The notes under the pieces were generated by a model. That model was not told the DNA's origin. It searched no databases and worked only from the letters and a program-made list of their open reading frames with translations. 64,000 bases of DNA from Eretmocerus hayati (lineage: Eukaryota; Arthropoda; Insecta; Hymenoptera; Aphelinidae): positions 11,834,727 through 11,898,726 of the forward strand of contig CM056743.1 in NCBI GenBank assembly GCA_029851415.1. The letters run 5' to 3'. Positions 1-11,049 of the stretch are shown in pieces. Each line of letters starts with the position of its first letter. Positions within the stretch are counted from its first letter, which is position 1. The translations under genes were made by a program, and so were the position numbers.

Positions 1-2359
1 CTATGATTCTTTCGACATAATCTATCGATTAGATGATAACGATATTTCATTTGATCTCATTGACCTCGGATTTCTGAAAAATTCAAAATTTTCATACATA
101 TTCTAATCAGTCGGATTCAAACGAATTCTATAATATCTTTCCAACCAATCGATAGATATCCTTCAAAAATCTTCAATTTAGATGCCCAAAATATCTCCAA
201 GATAGTCCCTCGTAAGAATAACTCAAGATATATGATGATATTTTTACTAATTCACATATTTTCTCGTACCTTCCTCTACAGCTCATTCATCTCACTTTCA
301 ATGACCTAAAAAAACACTTTCCCGACATTCTGAATCGATTGGATAGATACCAATTTTCTTCTTAACTCGTTAAACATCATTGATATCAAGTTTTTCTCCC
401 AAGATGAAAATTTTCACCGAAATTTCATTTTAATCATATTTAAACTGAATGTGCTAGATTTCTGTCTCAACCAAACCATGGATATTGCGAAGAGAAATGT
501 TTGCTTTACATTCCCTGAGTCCCTCTCAGACGCTCCCTTGGAAGTATATATCGGAGTATAGAAAACTAGAGACTCTTCACGCGCGCAAGCGCGTTGACTT
601 ACCAAATTGTCATGAAGGAATAGACAAAATTATTACATATCATCAATCATCTACATGGTGTAAGATCAGATTTTTTGTTAGTATCAAAATATCTGGATGG
701 TCGTACGTGATTTTGGGTGCATTCATGATGAAAAATACGCATGCAGTGTAGATCTGCTGAAAATTTTAAGAAGTCAGAGATCTAAATTCGATTTGGCAAT
801 TTCGAGTATTTGAGAATTCCGGGTCTTCTCTCATACCCATCCAAAAAGAGAAAGATCCGAGAGCTCTCAATCGAATAAATCTCACTAGTTTAAGAAGTTT
901 TCATGGGTTTGGAATTTTATTCTCTCTCCTTCACTTCCTTAATCGAAGAAAAATCATGAATTGCGAAGGCGCTGAAGTACGGCTACTTTTATAACGAATA
1001 ACGAAGTAAAGACAATAAAGTAACGTAAAAGCGACTCGTGACTCATGGTATGTTGACCCATCCTCACTAGATAGTTCGCATCACTGCGTCTGCCTGTAGA
1101 GAGAAACCTTGATCCTGTCCAAATCCTGTCATCATTTCTCCCTTTTGGGTTGTAATTGCTTACAGTCTATCGACTTCACATTATCGACACAGTGGATGAA
1201 GGTGACAAAATCGACTGATTCGAGGTTTCCCCTCCTCCTTCTCAAAACAAGATGATAGTTTCCTGAAAAGTTTCAAAATGTTTGTTCAAAGTGATTCAAA
1301 CACCACTCGGATTTTGGAAACTAATATCGAAATTCAATGATGGTTGCTACAATTTTCGAAAGATTCCATAATACAATCGTTCATTCAGCAAAGACTGGCC
1401 CTCAGGCGAACACAATTGTTGAAACTCATCAAAAGTGATTGCCCAGGTGGTAACTCTCTGGCGCTCTCAGTTATTTTTCTCATTTACTCTGACTCTACAC
1501 TTTATGTTGGACTGATTTTAGTTTTGGTATTGATGAATGTTCACTCAAGTTTTTCAACAAAATTATGCTCGGCGATCAGAGTTGGTAATGTCAGAAGGAT
1601 GCGTGATTTAATCCTCTGATTGATAAGAATCGACTGATTGTTGAAAGTTGATTGAGGGGAGGGTACACCTTAGTTTTGGAGTCTGGCCTAAAAGAATCAT
1701 GGTGGTCTAAGGATCTACAATCATTATATGGGTGATTCTGAGATAACTTATGCATTAGATGTCCTGACCTCGCATTTATATTGAATATGACCAAAAATGA
1801 TGAGTCTAACGATAAAATCTAGTGTATTCTATTGAAATGAAGGTGTCCCAATAGTTCCGGAAGCGGATATAAGTTTAATGTGCACCTGAGCTTACCAAAA
1901 GTGGTCAAAATGTTCTTACCGTGGCATGTCTTAAACTGGAGTTGCACATTTCAATCGTGTAGTTTGCCGAGATATTCATTCAATCTCGGTTCCGTACCAC
2001 TCAAATATCAAAGTTGGGTTATGAAAAGGTGATATTATGTACAAATCGAGTATCAAGTCTCACTTCAAAATGGTCGAAACACAGCCGACATTCTGTCCTG
2101 GAATTTTGCAAATGTTTAGAATGCTTTTCGATAATTCGAGTCCGGGTCAGCGAATCGCTTCGAACGGCTCTATAACGGCGGTAATTGATTTCTAATACAC
2201 CAAAAAACAAAATACTACCACCAGCGGAATGATGAATTACGTGAATAGCTTCTCACGTGATGATTCATGGACAATTTTTCCGTTGCGAAATAAGAATTGT
2301 CCTTACCGTGGTCACTGGCTCTCGAACACTATGCAACGTCAAGGTCCAGAAATTTTTTA
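1..2359. other. AT-rich non-coding flank, no gene seen
   Basis: Only short chance reading frames are present; I see no conserved motif or paired splice sites. Around 1900-1935 there is a short piece with the phrase TTACCGTGGC, shared with the dispersed repeat at 2360-2690. This is the left flank of the large nested transposon. Confidence 0.4.
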
Positions 2360-2690
2360 CTGTCCACTTTTACCGTAAAAACAGGCCATCTATTCGGAAA
2401 AAACTATCCGTTACGATTCACGCCTTTGAGATCACTTTTCATGTCAAAATGTCCTTACCGTGGCTGACCTTACCGTGGCACAAATATATCGGAAATTGCT
2501 CATATCTTTTACATAGATCGACTAATGTTTATTCCCGTCTGAGAATTGTTTTTGGTTGTCAGATAGATTGGAAAATACCCATGAGCAGTCAGATTGCAGC
2601 CATATTCCAACTAGTCAATTTTTGGTCCAAGTCCCAACCCCCGCCGTTTTTGCCCTCGAGATACCTAAGTTATCTCGTAATCACTCATAT
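2360..2690 (+). repeat. Dispersed repeat, copy 1 (second copy inverted at 22.5-22.8 kb)
   Basis: The segment matches the reverse complement of 22500-22840 over roughly 300 bases with many substitutions. Shared landmarks are ACGCCTTTGAGATCACTTTT, CTTACCGTGGCT, TCAGATAGATTGGAAAA and CTAGTCAATTTTTGG. No coding capacity is recognisable. It is probably an old transposon fragment of unknown class, lying just outside the left end of the Harbinger element. Confidence 0.6.
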
Positions 2691-2934
2691 TTGTTGTTCC
2701 GAGTAAAAAACGATGGCATAGTCGGTTTTTTGGAAGAATGAATTTTAGATCATATTTATGCTCTGGTTTGTATCCCCTTCATCGGATCACCAAACCCATA
2801 CAATTTGTTCAAAACCATAAAATGAACCTCTATAGAAATTTACAAATCGATCTATCAAATAATGTGGGACTAGATACATTCATTCGGGTCGAGAATCTGA
2901 ATTTTCTCGCTAAAACGCCTCAAAACTCGAATAA

Positions 2935-3010
2935 GAGCGTGTTCATATTGGCAGCAAATCGCCGCGATTTTAGCGATGTGAAATCGCGGCTCAGTCGCCG
3001 ATGTGAAAAC
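2935..3010 (+). repeat. Outer part of the left terminal inverted repeat of H
   Basis: These 76 bases match the reverse complement of 35723-35798 with a single substitution (CCGCG against CCACG). The sequence is itself rich in short inverted motifs built on GCGAT. It ends in GAAAAC (3005-3010), which is one copy of the 6-bp duplication flanking element X. The rest of this repeat resumes at 20998. Confidence 0.88.
3005..3010. repeat. Left copy of the 6-bp target-site duplication of X (GAAAAC)
   Basis: GAAAAC directly precedes the first base of X, and the identical hexamer directly follows its last base at 20992-20997. The undisturbed right end of H, read on the - strand, has a single GAAAAC at the same place (GATGTGAAAACACATCGC). 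Confidence 0.88.
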
Positions 3011-3481
3011 TACGGAAACGTGTAACCGCCCCGCCGATCCCGCAACCCGCATTTCGCACTCGCACAGCGCTGCGGCATGCGGCGTCGATTCGCACACCGC
3101 TGCGGCATGCGGGTTTTTGAATCTATACATAAATAAGCTACGGAGCGGCTCCCACAACCCGCCCTGGTCTCCGTCGGTTCAGCTACACTCCAGGGTATGA
3201 CTACAAGAGTGATCTCCTCTGAAATTCACCTCAGCATTAAGTAATGCATATGAAAATCGCGTGACGCGGCATGAGCAAGATGAGCAAGCAGCTGACGCAT
3301 GCGCAGAGTGCAGATGCAGACAGCGACGTCGTCTGCTTGCACAGCACAGCCACAGCTGCAGCTGTACACACGCAGTCGGCTTTCGCCAGCTTTCGCTGCC
3401 CAGAAACCTGGGTCAAGGTCGCGGACCGGATGCATCACCAAGTTCGGTTTCCAAGTTGACGTGATCGCCCAAGGTGTAGTG
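3011..3481 (+). repeat. Left terminal inverted repeat of X
   Basis: This repeat matches the reverse complement of 20537-20991. The outer 210-220 bases are nearly identical; farther in, the arms differ by substitutions and small indels but share long blocks such as ACCTGGGTCAAGGTCGCGGA. It is much richer in GC than its surroundings. It contains two copies of a GCTGCGGCATGCGG unit (about 3068-3115). Confidence 0.9.
3124..3137 (+). promoter_or_regulatory. TATA-like box inside the left repeat of X
   Basis: TATACATAAATAAG lies about 115 bases from the left tip and is conserved in the right repeat (20865-20878, - strand). In both arms it points inward. A transcript starting shortly downstream could feed the kinase gene: the kinase start codon sits one base after a good splice acceptor (TTCCAG at 7772-7777), which implies an upstream non-coding exon. 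This is inference; no transcript is visible. Confidence 0.4.
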
Positions 3482-3529
3482 AGTTTTAGGACGCTACAAT
3501 GTAATCGTGGAGCCGTGTGAGCTACTTAG

Positions 3530-4210
3530 TCCACGTAGTATCTGAGAAAAAATTGAATTTCGTAAAAAATTTTTAAAAAAATCATAAAATTTTCTTCGTT
3601 TTTTTATACACTTGGGAGGAAAGAATCGTTCGATACCTGGAAAAAGTGTGGTTTGATGCCACGGGTTATTTTTTTCAACACATAGCAAAAATTGTTGCTG
3701 TGTTAAAATCACGAGAAAAAAAATTTTCCCTTGCACCTGGTATCCTGACATGATTTTTCGAGACAAAATGACCGTTTTAACACGATCCCGTAGTCTGTTT
3801 TGGGCTGCCATGACAGGATTTTCGTCTAGATCAAGAAAACTTTTTTAAAAAGCAAGGTTTTTACGGCTAGATGGGATGGGTCATGGTTTTTACGGATGGC
3901 TGGATGGGTCACAGTACCGTGTTCAGAGGGTCATCTTGCATTGGAAGACCGTGTTTGAAAACCAACAACAAGGAGAAATTTTTCTTATCGTGATTTCAAC
4001 ACAGCAAAAATTATTGCAAAAACGGGTGTTAAAACAAATTTGTGGCATTGAACGACAGTTTTTACGGGTACCGGAAAAATTTTTTTCCCACAAAATACAC
4101 TTCAAAATGAAGAAAATGCGACCTCGAACGTTCAAATTGGTCTATCTTAGATGGTTCATGATTTTTCGAAAATTTGTTGCGAAATTATCCTTTTTTTCAG
4201 ATATACAAGG
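3530..4210. mobile_element. Foldback / non-autonomous inverted-repeat element
   Basis: The ends mirror each other (GTAGTATCTGAGAAAAAATT near 3535 and the complement of TTTTTTTCAGATATACA near 4190). Inner blocks do too: CAACACATAGCAAAAATTGTTGCTG and neighbours around 3670-3730 against CAACACAGCAAAAATTATTG around 3995-4020. Identity is moderate, so it is old. It begins about 50 bases inside the left repeat of X. Confidence 0.45.
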
Positions 4211-4249
4211 GAGACGAGTTATCGAATTTAGCATCCTAGGGTTCTGAAA

Positions 4250-7200
4250 TCATCGGGATAGATCCTGATCGTGTGTCAGCGGGCCTAAAAATGTAGGAAA
4301 ACAGAACTTGATATGCCCTTTGACCAATTGGTATTCCCTGGAACCTCCAGATTCGGGAATGAAGGAAAAACGTAAAAACGCTATTTTTGGAGATCTAGTC
4401 CTTTCAATTTGAAAAAAAATCCTCAGGTGTGGGTGCAAATCGGAGGTCGGTATCGGTTTCAGCGTCACAAAATACACAAGAAAATCATTGTACGGTCATG
4501 CATCATTACTGCCCCTAAATTTTGTTACACAGAGAAAAACAATCATTTTTCATAATAAAATCATTTCATTGTTACGAAAGGTGATCTTTGATTAGTGTAT
4601 TTCCATTTATAGATATGAAAGGAATCAAAATGTGGTATGATTCATTTTAATTGTCCTCAACATCATGATTCGATATTCCAAAATTATTGACACTAAAGAA
4701 GATCTTTAGTGTTTTTGCAAGCTACGCGATCTAGTCAGTTTTCTTAACCATGACTAAAAATTCAGACAAGCTATGATAACAACGATACATTGAAGGAAAA
4801 TTTGGGATGAAAAATATTCGGAGAGTTAACTGTTGACAAGCTTTCGCGTACTTTTTCGTTCATTCTTTTAATGAAAGCAATTCTTTTTGCACTTGTTTTC
4901 TGAGTTCACAAACTTTCAGATGAGGTCGTCCAACGTTCCCGAACTACAACTTTCCCAAATTCTTCCACCCCCCTTGAGCTGCCGCCCTAAGCTGTAGCTT
5001 CAATTAGCATCACTTTAGATAAATTATATTCTCAATTATTTTGGTACATCTAATTTTAAATGTTCCCTTTGTTCCTGAATGGTCCTCTAAGATCTTTAGA
5101 AATTAATGCTAAGGCAGATCCACATATTATATAACTCGACATAAAATCACTTCTTGTTCAGAAATAACTTAGTGAAATTCCCTTAAATTTTTCACAACTC
5201 GCTCACCTTGAAACTTATCGGATCACCCAATTCGACTGACTGGAAAACGATTGCCAACAGTACAAGCAAGGAACTGAATGAGTATGTTCAGGTAAGAAGT
5301 CGAGCTACGCGGAGAAGTGTATGTGGAAAAGTGTGAGCTGATGATGTGAGCCAACGACAGACGACAAATCTTCAGGCAAGCCGTAAAATCAGCCTGACCA
5401 GAGCAGACTCAACAGACCCCGCAAACCGGAGAGAATCAGATGATCAGACCTTATGATTGTGATGGTGGAGAAATGGAGAATCGGTGAGATTCAGAGCAGC
5501 AGACGAGCATTGACGAGCATCAGAGGGCGCAGACGCCAGACACCGCCATGATTTTGTAGAATTTCTTATCTCAACTGCTCAAGTGACTGTTCCCGCTCGT
5601 TTTGATATTTGGACTCGTCTTTCTGCTTAAATCTCAGCAAATCTCAGTTGCACTTGTGAAATTGTGACCTCGTCGCCATCGGCTTTCGACTCAGTTGGAT
5701 GAACATCTTGTGCAGCAGATTACAACAAAGTGTCGTATCCATTGTACGAATAATTACTCCAAGATCTTTTCCAGAGACTGCCTTGAACGCTGCTGTATTT
5801 GTTTGAATAGACCTGAATCCAAGAAGAGGTAAATCTTTTAGTTTTTACCAAATAAATACTACATTGTAGAAATAACGAGGGGCTAATCCAGATCCAACAC
5901 TGACATGGAATCAATATCATATGGTGGTAGGATAGACTATTTCCCACCAACTCTTGTTCATCATACCAAGGTTTACTTGCATTAGTATCCTTGAATACTA
6001 GCGTTTACATATTTATTGTTGCTAGAACATGACAAGATTTCGCTTCTTATGGTACTGACTGTAAAGTGATCTAGCAGCTTTCTACAAATTTTGCAAATGA
6101 AACATTCATCTACTTGTAGTCCTTTCAAGCTTGTCTTTAGTAGTAAATATCATCAACGCAAATTAACATTCCAAGATTGAGGAAGACTTTGATTTTGTAA
6201 ATACCATGATAATAATTTACTCTGATTCACAAAATATGTGGAGGAAAGTGTAAGACAATATAATGCATCTAAGCTTCTGCAAATATGCATGTGAATCTAT
6301 TAGGTCGTTGAAGTAGTACAAAAAGAAAGAATGTCGATTATTGCCTAACGTCTACTCTCTGCCAGGGTCCAACATGGTAATCACCTCATGCTCATGAGAA
6401 CCCATTCTCGTCAACAAATCATGGATGCTCCTTCCACAAAAGAACCTGAGTCTTTTCTGAGTGGTCGATGTTAGAAAAGCTCATGTATTCAGATTATGAA
6501 TAACAAGTCTTGCATCTAGAACCTTTTGATCAGGTGCAACTACAATTGTAGAGACAAAATCTCTTGTGTATCTTTATTTGCAAAATTAATATCCCATACT
6601 CATCTTTTAAATGAACATTCATATGATATGCCTAACCCAGCATGAAGTGGTTACTGAAAGTTGGAATTAGATACTCTACGTTGGAAAATTGTTCTAAGCA
6701 ATGACTGCGTCAATTACCATACATTTCATGTCAATAGTTGATTGAGCACAAAGGTAAACAGTAAATAGTTGAAAGGGTGGAACACTATAGCCTGCGCTAA
6801 TACATGCTGGATTATCCCATACGATCACAAACTGTGACTTCCTTATCTTCCAAATTACATTGCAACTTCGAGGTGCCTTAATTTTTTAGTCTATCACCCA
6901 ACCACATCATCTTCTTGGCACCAGCTAACCAGTAAGCCTGTTTTTGGATTGAGGATTTCTGTAACTAATTCAACTAAGCCTTCTTGATCTTTGACAGCGA
7001 TGACTCAAAATTACATGCTAGTATTTTCTAGATTACCTTAAATTACTCAATTTCACTTGAACATTCTTGAATATCTTCTGCTGTCTATCATTCGAGATGT
7101 ATTCTGATTTTACTCGATTGAAGGTTTGTCTAGATCAAATATAGCAAAGAAAGTATGCATTGAGTTTTTGTTTGATCGGTTCCCATTAGAACTTTGAACT

Positions 7201-7740
7201 GGGAATCCAAGCACTAACAGATATGACCATCTTATTCCATGAATAGAACAAAATATAAAGAGAGTGCAAGCATATTCATATGATACATACATACTTATTG
7301 AAAGGTGTGCCACCATTTTGACATCAACCTTAGTCTTGGCACATCATATCGAGTAGTTGATACTCTACAGATTGGGCTGTCTGATGGCTTCCAACAACAC
7401 GATATGGATCCAAATAGGTCTGCAAAGATATATTCCCATCCCAATCCTGGCAGTTAGTTAATATTCGTAATGAAGCGATTTGTGATAGTCAGTTTATCAT
7501 CGTTTTTTGACAGAAAAAATATAATCATACGGTGCAATATTTGAAAAATCAATTCTATCTTTTGGATTGACGTTGATTGATTGTAGATTTTTTCTGTACA
7601 TTTGGATGAGGGTACAAGAATGTTACAGGATCAAATTTCTCAAGAATTGAACAGTCAATAATTTAATGAGCTAGAATTCCAGACAAATTATAAACCATGC
7701 ATGGAAATAATTGAGGAACATTTTTGATGTAGTTATAGTT
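4250..7740. other. 3.5 kb without a recognisable gene, interior of X
   Basis: This AT-rich sequence has only short reading frames (none over about 80 codons) and no motif or repeat I can assign. It separates the left repeat of X from the kinase coding exons and may hold a 5' non-coding exon and intron of that gene. Confidence 0.4.
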
Positions 7741-7778
7741 GAATCATGATTGTTAATCATTGTTGTGTAAATTCCAGG

Positions 7779-10095
7779 ATGGCTGACGGCTCAGGCGAGA
7801 CGTTTAATGAGATGAATGTGGAATTCTACAGCGACACTGAGGTGGTATCACTTCCCATCTCAGATTTAACAATTACAAGAGAGAATTTGAGTGCATATTT
7901 CGAAGGTACTGTCGAGAGTATAAATTACACCAGTGACTCGGGACAGAATTGCGGTGTTCGTATTGACGGAGACGTATTCAAATTACGCCCTAATGTTTTG
8001 AAATATCAAGTTAAGCTTCGTGAATCAGGTGAGAATTAATTATACTGCTCATAGGCATACTGCTTTCAAATCATGTTCTGCAATCCATTGATTCTGAAAC
8101 ATCATCTATACTTACAATTCATGTGAAAACTCTCTTGCAGCGACCCCAGCACAGAGACGTACAACACTGAATCCCAAGAAGCTTAACTCCATAAAAGAAT
8201 TTAGACAAATATACTTGGGACAGGCTAAGGCGAAAGAATTAGAAAATCAATTGAAGAAAAGCTCCACAAAATCAAAGATTAAAAACCTCAAAGTACTACC
8301 TTCTCAATGTGGACAAGAATCGTCAGTACAAATCATGGCGACGAGTCAGAAAAGTAACCTCAAGAAACAGTCGAAAATGGGTGGCTTGGACCAAAAACGT
8401 TCAGATGGAGAGAAAATTCGCGTACTCAACTTTGGCTGGATGCACAGGACTAATGAAAGCAGCAAGTTTATAGTACAACCAGCCCCTGATGGGGGAACAA
8501 AATCTATCTCCTTCAACTGGGACAAAGATTACTCTATAGAAGAAGTAAAAACGGAAGCTATTAAAGCTTTTCTAACCAGCCAAACTAAAGCTTATTTCAA
8601 CAATGCAATAGTTGAACTTGGACCAAGTATAAAATCAATCGTAGAAAACTTTGACGAATACGGAGGTTTTAAAGGATTTGTTGCGGCGATGAACAAAAAG
8701 AACCACAGGTTCAAATTGTACGTCAAGACTTCATTCTTCGCAAACTATACGGATGCGGAAGTCAACATGATAATCTTCGACGAAGAAAGACAATTCAAGA
8801 TTCATGAGAAGGAAATAGAAGATGAAGACTCAACGTTGGAAATCCGCGGTATAGGCTCCCAAGAAAGTGAGACTAATAATAACCTCGTTCCAGATATTAT
8901 TTACTCAGAGATTTCGGGTGCTGTAACCCCTGAAAGATCTTTTGGAAACTCAATTTTTACGAATAACGTTCCTCAGTCCTACGTAAGTTCAGGGGTATTT
9001 GCGGATCTTCAGATTATGAAACCCATGGAAAATCTTTCCAGTTTACCAGACAATGACTTGAAAGCCGCAATACTCGATGCCCCTATTATTGACGTTGCTG
9101 ATGAAAGGTGTGATGCACCAACTGATGTGCAGAAAAAAGGAAACATCTGTAGCATTGAAAATTCTCCACCAACGAAGAAACGCAAAGTCTCACCTACCAA
9201 AATCTTCAAAGTCCCCGTAGCCCTTCCTAAAAGAGGGAAGATTGCAGATTTGTCTGACCTACAACCACGAGCAGTCCACGAATTCCAAAGATCTGATTTC
9301 GAACTTACAACTCTGCTTGGGTGTGGTACGTTTGGAGAGGTACGGAAGGGTTTATGGGATCACACGGACATTGCTGTCAAAATTCTGAAGGTTAATCAAA
9401 GCACGATCGCAGCAGTTAAGCGTGAAGTCAATCACTTAAATCAATTATCACATCCCAACCTTGTGGCACTATATGGAGTGTGCCTTGCGGGACCAAAATT
9501 CCATTTGATCATGGAATATGTCGATGGGGCCAACTTGGCATCAATATTGTTTGAGCCGGATGTTGGAAAAGACTACAATCTGAATCGTGATTTAATTGCA
9601 CACCAAGTGACTGTAGCCTTGGCGTATTTACATAAACTTCTCTGTGTTCATCGAGATATCAAGCCTGGTAATATACTTGTCACAAAGACAGGTGACAAGG
9701 CTAAGCTGTGTGACTTAGGATTGGCGAAGATGAAATCGACTTTGACGAAGGATCCATATAATACGAGCAGAGGAAAAGAAGTTCGACAGATTGGAACTCC
9801 AGCCTATATGGCGCCCGAAGTCTTTTTGAAACAGAAAGAAGCAGACGAGTCGTCAGACGTATGGTCCTTAGGCTGTACGATTGTAGAACTCTATACTGAA
9901 GATCATGTCTGGGATCTGGATGTAGAAGATTCAGATCACGAGTTGGAGCACAATATATTTGGAAAAAATCGTGTGCCAGACCAGAGCTGCGTTCCCGACT
10001 TTCTTCAAGATAGTTTGAAGAAATGCTTCACATATTTCCCTCCTGAACGAATTACAGCTATAGAACTGTTGAAATGCTTCAGCTTCTTGATAAAG
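7779..10095 (+). CDS. TDP43_N-like module plus protein kinase, gene carried by X
   Basis: Two coding exons are visible: 7779-8028 and 8141-10095, joined through a 113-bp GT-AG intron in phase 1. The first exon (about 83 residues) resembles the TDP-43 N-terminal domain (PISDLT...FEGTVESINY...GVRIDGDVFKLRP). The middle part is uncharacterised (around residues 170-270, with GWMHRTNESSKF and DGGTKSISF) and has a basic SV40-like signal TKKRKV near residue 426, so a nuclear location is likely. The kinase domain spans about residues 468-735: glycine loop GCGTFGEV, lysine in IAVKIL, HRDIKPGN, DLG instead of DFG, and MAPE. It looks active and closest to TKL/MAP3K-like kinases. A donor AAG|GTGAGA at 10095 suggests further exons; unspliced, the frame ends at 10191 inside a MITE. 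I chose ATG 7779 because it follows a splice acceptor. The host or transposon substrate is unknown. Confidence 0.8.
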
Positions 10096-10140
10096 GTGAG
10101 ATCATTTTGGGCAATACTTCTTACAATCCATGAACTGATA

Positions 10141-11045
10141 CTTTACCGGTCAAAATTCCAAGCTCACCCAAAATGCTTTCTTCTAATTTAGTGAGCTGTG
10201 CCACTCGGCTCTACCGAACTCTTAAGCACTTCATCTTGGCCCATCTCAGAGATCTTTTTACGGACTTTGAGATGACATTATTCATTTATTCGAATCTTGC
10301 CAATTTTAGTTCGAAAAAGAGTGAATTTCGCCGATTTTTGGGAAAATCTTTTGGATCGTGCAAGTTTGAGTCACATAAATGTTTTGCCACAAGACTTGCA
10401 AGACCCAAAAGTACGTTTAGAGCATCAAAATCCGTCCTCAAATGTCTCTTCATGCCACTCCTAACCCGAGCTATGATATTTTCTCTGAGGAAAGATTTTC
10501 CGTAAAAACTAGCACTCAATTTCAAGATAGACAGAGAAATGCGCTTTATGGGGATAATTATGTTTGCATCCAGTATCTCTCTTCTTCATTATGATTGCAT
10601 AAACGAGAAACCTGTGGAATAAGCCTTAAAACCTGAATTTTCTCGTAATCCTCACACAAGGGTGTTAGTTTTTGCGAAAAAAACTCTCCTCTAAGGTAAT
10701 ATCATAGCTCGGACTAGGAGTACATTGAAGGGAGAATTCAAAACGCATTTTGAAGCTCTAGGTTTATCCTTTCAGGCATCTTACATTCCATACTAAATAA
10801 TTTATGTGCCTCAAACTTGCAGCAGCGAGGAAATTCTCTCAAAAATTTTTGAAATTTACACTTTCTCAAGCTAAGGTAGGCAAGATCCGAATTCGTATGA
10901 ATAACAATGAAAAATGTCAAATCAAACTGCGCGGAAAAACTTTTGAAACTAGCCCAGATAAAGTCCTCTAGGGCTAAGTAGAGCCAAGTAATGCAGCTCA
11001 TTGAAACAAAATTTTTTGGTAACCTTAAACTTTTGACCAGCAGTG
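10141..11045. mobile_element. Tc1/mariner-like non-autonomous element, copy 1
   Basis: The left tip TTTACCGGTCAAAATT and right tip AACTTTTGACCAGCAGTG are inverted and flanked by TA (10139-10140 and 11046-11047). Arms of about 300 bases mirror each other imperfectly; for example, the peptides read from the two arms align as LFTDFEMTLFI and SFSAQFDLTFFI. The element lies 45 bases after the last kinase splice donor and supplies an artificial stop if that donor is not used. Confidence 0.7.
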
Positions 11046-11049
11046 TATG

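Noticed and set aside
3011..3481. First read as a GC-rich solo LTR or SINE with a TATA box
   Set aside because: The inverted partner at 20537-20991, the identical tips and the GAAAAC duplication show it is a terminal inverted repeat of X.
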